From the NCBI GenBank assembly GCA_016214375.1, contig JACROQ010000084.1:1-8786 (forward strand): a stretch of 8,786 nucleotides of DNA, in the 5' to 3' direction. Positions within the stretch are counted from its first letter, which is position 1; every line of letters starts with the position of its first letter. A model generated the notes under the pieces. That model was not told the origin of the DNA, made no database searches, and was given only the letters and a program-made list of their open reading frames with translations. This stretch comes from Nitrospirota bacterium (GTDB lineage Bacteria > Nitrospirota > 9FT-COMBO-42-15 > HDB-SIOI813). The translations under genes and the position numbers were made by a program. Shown here piece after piece: positions 5,989 to 8,786 of the stretch.

Positions 5989-6561
5989 ATGAACCATAAG
6001 TTGATGAGAGAGGGACTCACCAAATTTATCGAGTCGATAGAGCTTCACATCAGCGAGGAGTCCAGAGAGAAGATACTCGATAATCTTGAAAAGTTGTGGT
6101 CAGATGTCCTTCTGTCAGGATATGCCCAGGACCCATGGAGCGCGTTAGGCACTCGCCTGACAGCGTCATCGAATGACTCTGTCTTTATAAGCAATATACC
6201 TTTTGTATCCATATGCCAGGATCACTTTCTCCCCTTTTCCGGTTTTGTATCTATAGGATATATTCCGGGGAACGAGATTGTTGGCCTATCTAATATAGGC
6301 AAGTTGGTTCATATCCTGTGCGCACGCCTCCACCTTCAGGAAAGCCTTACGTCGGAGATAGCCGATGTCATATATAAATCCATAAACCCGGCCGCCGTAG
6401 GCGTCTATATGGTCGCCCAGCATTATTGTATGAAGGCGAGGTTTCCTGCCCAGAATGTCACGGAAGTTATCACGACAAGTTTCAGGGGAGATTACAAGAG
6501 CGGCAACTTCAGAGAGGAGTTCTTGAGGATTGTCAAGAAGGGCGGAGATGAGCATGTATGA
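5989..6561 (+). CDS. folE: Divergent GTP cyclohydrolase I (FolE-like) with altered active site
   Basis: The fold is that of GTP cyclohydrolase I, which converts GTP to 7,8-dihydroneopterin triphosphate. The core FISNIPFVSICQDHFLPF through FREEFLRIV aligns along its length, and 190 residues is slightly short for the family. The zinc ligands C76, H79 and C147 are kept, as are H145 (E. coli H179), Q117 and E118 (Q151, E152) and R151 (R185). Several usual catalytic or phosphate-contact residues differ: the CEHH motif reads CQDH, so catalytic H112 becomes D78 and E111 becomes Q77; K136 becomes N102; R139 becomes K105. The N-terminal TPxR stretch is also not canonical. It may be a QueD-dedicated cyclohydrolase, use a different substrate, or be slow. 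Its stop overlaps queD, so the two are coupled. There is no Shine-Dalgarno; a leaderless start is plausible. Confidence 0.85.
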   Translation: MNHKLMREGLTKFIESIELHISEESREKILDNLEKLWSDVLLSGYAQDPWSALGTRLTASSNDSVFISNIPFVSICQDHFLPFSGFVSIGYIPGNEIVGLSNIGKLVHILCARLHLQESLTSEIADVIYKSINPAAVGVYMVAQHYCMKARFPAQNVTEVITTSFRGDYKSGNFREEFLRIVKKGGDEHV

Positions 6562-6922
6562 GATCAAGATCGTAACTACCTTTGCGGCCGCCCATAGTCT
6601 TAGAAATTATCCTGGGAATTGTAAGAACATCCATGGCCATAATTGGAAGATCGAGGTAGTGATGCAGAGTGAACACCTCGATGACTTAGGGATGTCGATA
6701 GACTTTAGAATGCTTAAGCAGGAGACAGAGGGTCTGCTTAACGCCCTTGATCATACTTTTCTGAATGACCATTCACCTTTCAACACCATAAACCCCACCG
6801 CAGAGAATATATCCCGGTGGCTATATGAAGCCCTTTCAAAGAGGGTAAACGGTCCTCATGCAAAGGTGAGCCGCCTCTCTGTGTGGGAGAATGAAAACTC
6901 ATCAGCATCCTATTTTGAGTAG
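6554..6922 (+). CDS. queD: 6-carboxy-5,6,7,8-tetrahydropterin synthase QueD (6-pyruvoyl-tetrahydropterin synthase family)
   Basis: QueD converts the FolE product dihydroneopterin triphosphate into 6-carboxy-tetrahydropterin, the second step towards 7-deazaguanines such as queuosine. From the ATG at 6554 the protein has 122 residues, the normal QueD size. Zinc ligands are H14, H27 and H29. Catalytic C23 lies in CKNIHGH, the CxxxHGH pattern of the QueD (PTPS-I) subgroup rather than CxxxxxHGH (BH4 type) or the glutamate form (folate PTPS-III). ALDHTFLND carries the D66/H67 pair, PTAENIS follows, and WENENSSASY supplies the C-terminal glutamate. The ATG overlaps the folE stop and is preceded by GGAG at 6543-6546 with 7-base spacing. 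The in-frame ATG at 6548 sits too close to that site. No queE, queC or queF is in view, so a pterin role outside queuosine synthesis is possible. Confidence 0.9.
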   Translation: MYEIKIVTTFAAAHSLRNYPGNCKNIHGHNWKIEVVMQSEHLDDLGMSIDFRMLKQETEGLLNALDHTFLNDHSPFNTINPTAENISRWLYEALSKRVNGPHAKVSRLSVWENENSSASYFE

Positions 6923-6969
6923 CAGTCTTCCATCCCCGCCCTGTTTCCTTGCTATGGGGCCCGGAGAGT

Positions 6970-7057
6970 GTCATCCCAAAATGATAATGTCCTCTTTCAC
7001 CAAAATAGAAATGTGCTATTAAGGTGCTAAGATGTTTTCCTCATAAAGGAGGGCATC
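6970..7057 (+). mobile_element. Left end of an ISNCY-type insertion sequence (remnant)
   Basis: Upstream of the transposase remnant lie two imperfect direct repeats 24 bp apart, CCAAAATGATAATGTCC (6976-6992) and CCAAAATAGAAATGTGC (7000-7016), identical at 13 of 17 positions. These look like transposase-binding sites at an IS end. A strong AAGGAGGG (from about 7046) precedes the transposase ATG. The exact outer boundary is not determined, and no matching right end is seen before the reductase gene. The stretch 6923-6969 between queD and this end holds no gene and no clear terminator. Confidence 0.45.
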
Positions 7058-7349
7058 ATGGCAAGAGAGGACATTACCATGTTGAATGTCGAGGAGTTGA
7101 GGAGGGGCCCGAGGGAAGCCATTGAATCGGTGTAAACCGGAGGAGATAAAAGAGCGGGTAAAGAAGTTATGTAGAGACAGGTACGCGGATTTTGGGCCGA
7201 CCCTTGCAAGTGAGAAACTATGGCGAGGTGGATCAGATTGAGATTAGCGATGAGACGTTACGGTTATGGCTCAAGGAATCAGGGACACCCTACAAGACCC
7301 GTAAGAAGAGGCCCCATCGGCAATGGAGAGAGCGGAGAGGCCATTCCCT
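7058..7349 (+). pseudogene. ISNCY-family transposase, internally deleted, frameshifted and truncated
   Basis: Three out-of-frame pieces match, from memory, the N-terminal half of ISNCY transposases. The first is MAREDITMLNVEELRR from the ATG at 7058, which runs into a stop near 7132. The second, in another frame, reads RGKPLNRCKPEEIKERV and then YADFGPTLASEKL, the family's RGRPSNR and FGPTLAxEKL motifs, before a stop near 7240. The third reads VDQIEISDETLRLWLKESG and HRQWRERRGH. The helix-turn-helix part normally between ELKR and RGRPSN (roughly 50 residues) is missing, and the catalytic DDE portion is lost after HRQWRERRGH at about 7345. Homology ends at the 3' end of the reductase gene, so this is a deletion or recombination junction. 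The gene cannot encode active transposase. Confidence 0.8.
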
Positions 7350-8414
7350 TTAAGGATAATCAATATAACCTTTTTCGCCAGGAGTATAGAAGGTATCATA
7401 ATCAGGTTCATTTAAAGGCAGATCATTTTTCATTTTATTTACGAGGTCCGGATTAGATAGAAATGCCCTGCCAAATGCTACCAAATCAGCTTTTTTCTCT
7501 TCTAATATTTTTTCTGCTTTTTCTTTATCCAATCCTCCACTGGCAATAATGGTACCACCAAAAGCCTTACGGATTTTTGATAGTACAGATTCAGGTACTT
7601 CCGGTGATCCCATAGAAGAATGGTCAACAATATGTATATAAGCTAATTTTATTTTCCCCAAGCCACCTGCCAGATATTCATAGGTCTGCTCGATATCATC
7701 AAAAATAATCATATCATTGAACACTCCATAGGGAGAAAGACGAATACCCGTTTTTTCTGCGCTAATAGCGTCTGCTACTTTTTGAGCCACTTCGATTGCA
7801 AATCTACAGCGGTTTTGAATTGAATTTCCATAGCCATCATTTCGATGATTTGATGCAGGGTTGATAAACTGATCAAGAAGATATCCATTGGCACCATGAA
7901 CTTCTACCCCATCAAAACCTGCTTCAATGGCATTCTTAGCTCCCTGTACAAATTCATTTTGAGCTTTTTCAATATCTTGTAAAGTCATTTCCTGTGGAAC
8001 AGGGTATGGTTGTAATCCTTTAGTATCGGTATACATTTCACCACTCATTGCAATAGCGGATGGGGCAATAATTTTTGTCCCTGGCTTCATGTTCTCCGGG
8101 TGGGATACACGACCTGTATGCATCAACTGTAAGAATATTTTTCCCTCTTTACTGTGAACAGCATCTGTGATTTTTTTCCATCCCCGTATTTGGTTATCTT
8201 TATAAATACCCGGAATACGGGGATAACCCACGCCATTAGCTGATGGTGCTGTCCCTTCTGTAATGATTAGTCCTGCATCGGCCCTTTGTTTATAGTATTT
8301 CACCATAATATCATTAGGGATATTGTCAGTTGCTCTTGAGCGAGTCATGGGAGCCATCACAATTCTGTTTTTTAATTCAAGCTTTCCTAAATTATACTTG
8401 CTAAATATTTTCAT
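7350..8414 (-). CDS. Old Yellow Enzyme family alkene reductase (NADH:flavin oxidoreductase, NemA-like)
   Basis: This FMN enzyme reduces activated C=C bonds, and in relatives nitro-compounds, using NAD(P)H. The 354-residue TIM barrel has MAPMTRSR at 20-27 (T24 near FMN), LQLMHTGRVSH at 95-105, and the substrate and proton-donor motif HGANGYLLDQF at 173-183 (H173, N176, Y178). TGIRLSPYG includes R225, ASGGL is at 291-295, and FGRAFLSNPDLV includes R316. The usual YGGSIENRxRF reads YGNSIQNRCRF, a mild divergence. It ends PGEKGYIDYP, near the family's normal terminus but perhaps a few residues short, with the stop at the junction with the transposase remnant. A strong AGGAGG precedes the ATG. Sampled lines look more AT-rich (about 35-43% GC) than most of the window, suggesting acquisition by transfer. 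It is a singleton with no operon partner visible; the natural substrate is unknown. Confidence 0.93.
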   Translation of the reverse strand: MKIFSKYNLGKLELKNRIVMAPMTRSRATDNIPNDIMVKYYKQRADAGLIITEGTAPSANGVGYPRIPGIYKDNQIRGWKKITDAVHSKEGKIFLQLMHTGRVSHPENMKPGTKIIAPSAIAMSGEMYTDTKGLQPYPVPQEMTLQDIEKAQNEFVQGAKNAIEAGFDGVEVHGANGYLLDQFINPASNHRNDGYGNSIQNRCRFAIEVAQKVADAISAEKTGIRLSPYGVFNDMIIFDDIEQTYEYLAGGLGKIKLAYIHIVDHSSMGSPEVPESVLSKIRKAFGGTIIASGGLDKEKAEKILEEKKADLVAFGRAFLSNPDLVNKMKNDLPLNEPDYDTFYTPGEKGYIDYP

Positions 8415-8433
8415 AAGGTCTCCTCCTAATATT

Positions 8434-8565
8434 GATGAACTCGTAAAAAGTTGCCAGAAGCACTATTTGTCATTCTGAGCGAAGCGAAGAATCTGATAAA
8501 ACAATGAGTGATCAGACCCTTCGCTTCGCTCAGGGTGACAGTGAAGGACTTTTTACGAGTTCATC
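8434..8565. repeat. MITE-like palindromic element B, copy 2 (132 bp)
   Basis: Same length as, and about 92% identical to, the copy at 2293-2424. The terminal repeat GATGAACTCGTAAAAAGT is perfect at 8434-8451 and 8548-8565. The GAAGCGAAG/CTTCGCTTC arms and TCTGAT/ATCAGA centre are retained. AATATT lies immediately outside each end (8428-8433 and 8566-8571). It is palindromic, so it could be a 6-bp target duplication or an extension of the inverted repeat; copy 1, with non-palindromic AATTTT on both sides, favours duplication. It ends 19 bp upstream of the reductase ATG, just before its AGGAGG, so it forms part of that gene's leader. Confidence 0.85.
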
Positions 8566-8571
8566 AATATT

Positions 8572-8786
8572 AATATTTTTTAAATATAACGACTTAACTC
8601 AGCGCGCACTATGAATTTGCTTTTCTGAGGATAAGGTAGCAGGATGAGATTTTGCTGTCAACAGGGATTTAGCTTGTGGTGTGCGAGGCGGGAATAGGCA
8701 ATATATTGAGACAGGAAGCATAGATAAGAGTACCTGCATTTGCCTCACGGTATTCTAATGTACGACTTTTTCGCTTCGCTCAATGC
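8572..8786. other. Gene-free tail with a candidate reductase promoter
   Basis: No convincing coding sequence is seen; a 46-codon minus-strand frame (8599-8739) has no recognisable motif. On the minus strand TTGACA (8656-8661) stands 17 bp from TACCTT (8633-8638, only three of six matches), a possible promoter for the reductase. If real, element B copy 2 lies between it and the gene. The last bases (from about 8764, ending TTCGCTTCGCTCAATGC) contain the same CTTCGCTTCGCTC string as element B and may be the edge of another repeat that continues outside the window. Confidence 0.4.

Noticed and set aside
7220..7456. Plus-strand open frame of 78 codons across the IS/reductase junction
   Set aside because: It is out of frame with the transposase homology and overlaps the well-supported reductase on the other strand.
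8599..8739. 46-codon minus-strand frame in the right tail
   Set aside because: No ribosome-binding site, no recognisable motif and low-complexity composition; it overlaps the candidate reductase promoter.

Overview
The window carries bacterial chromosomal DNA of moderate GC content with tightly packed genes. Short palindromic repeat elements sit in the gaps between genes. Repeats of this kind (ends containing TCGTAAAAAG, interior arms such as GAAGCGAAG) and the gene mix suggest a Nitrospirota or Desulfobacterota-like environmental lineage. That assignment is an inference and is not proven by any marker here.

Layout. (1) 1-2425: a minus-strand pair encoding a Stp1-type PP2C protein phosphatase and the ribosomal protein S12 methylthiotransferase RimO, joined by an ATGA overlap. 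A repeat element lies at each end of the pair. The left element (6-179) supplies the rimO stop codon. The right element (2293-2424) lies just upstream of the phosphatase start. (2) 2426-5084: a plus-strand three-gene cluster, divergent from the phosphatase. It encodes a MerR-like DNA-binding protein with a very basic tail, a ParA/Soj-type ATPase fused to a C-terminal AMPK-beta/CBM48 glycogen-binding domain, and a degenerate MinD/FlhG-like protein that has lost its P-loop and begins with a ParB-like LGRGL peptide. This is the most unusual part of the window. (3) 5119-6922: a minus-strand arginine dihydrolase (ArgZ/AgrE-like) gene, divergent from a translationally coupled folE-like/queD pair. 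The 66-bp gap between them can hold two overlapping promoters sharing one -35 hexamer. (4) 6923-7349: remains of an ISNCY-type insertion sequence with an internally deleted, frameshifted transposase. (5) 7350-8786: an AT-richer, minus-strand Old Yellow Enzyme (alkene reductase) gene that abuts the transposase remnant, a second copy of the 132-bp repeat just upstream of it, and a gene-free tail.

How the genes may work together. The ParA-CBM48 fusion keeps its ATPase motifs and four of five residues that contact glycogen in AMPK-beta. Its neighbour looks like an inactive ATPase carrying a ParA-stimulating peptide, and the first gene could supply DNA binding. An attractive inference is a ParA-type system that positions or segregates glycogen (alpha-glucan) granules on the nucleoid, analogous in logic to McdAB for carboxysomes. 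FolE-like and QueD would make 6-carboxy-tetrahydropterin for 7-deazaguanine (queuosine) synthesis, or a related pterin, but the FolE-like protein has changed active-site residues. The repeat elements appear to have remodelled gene ends: one provides a stop codon, and two sit between likely promoters and ribosome-binding sites.
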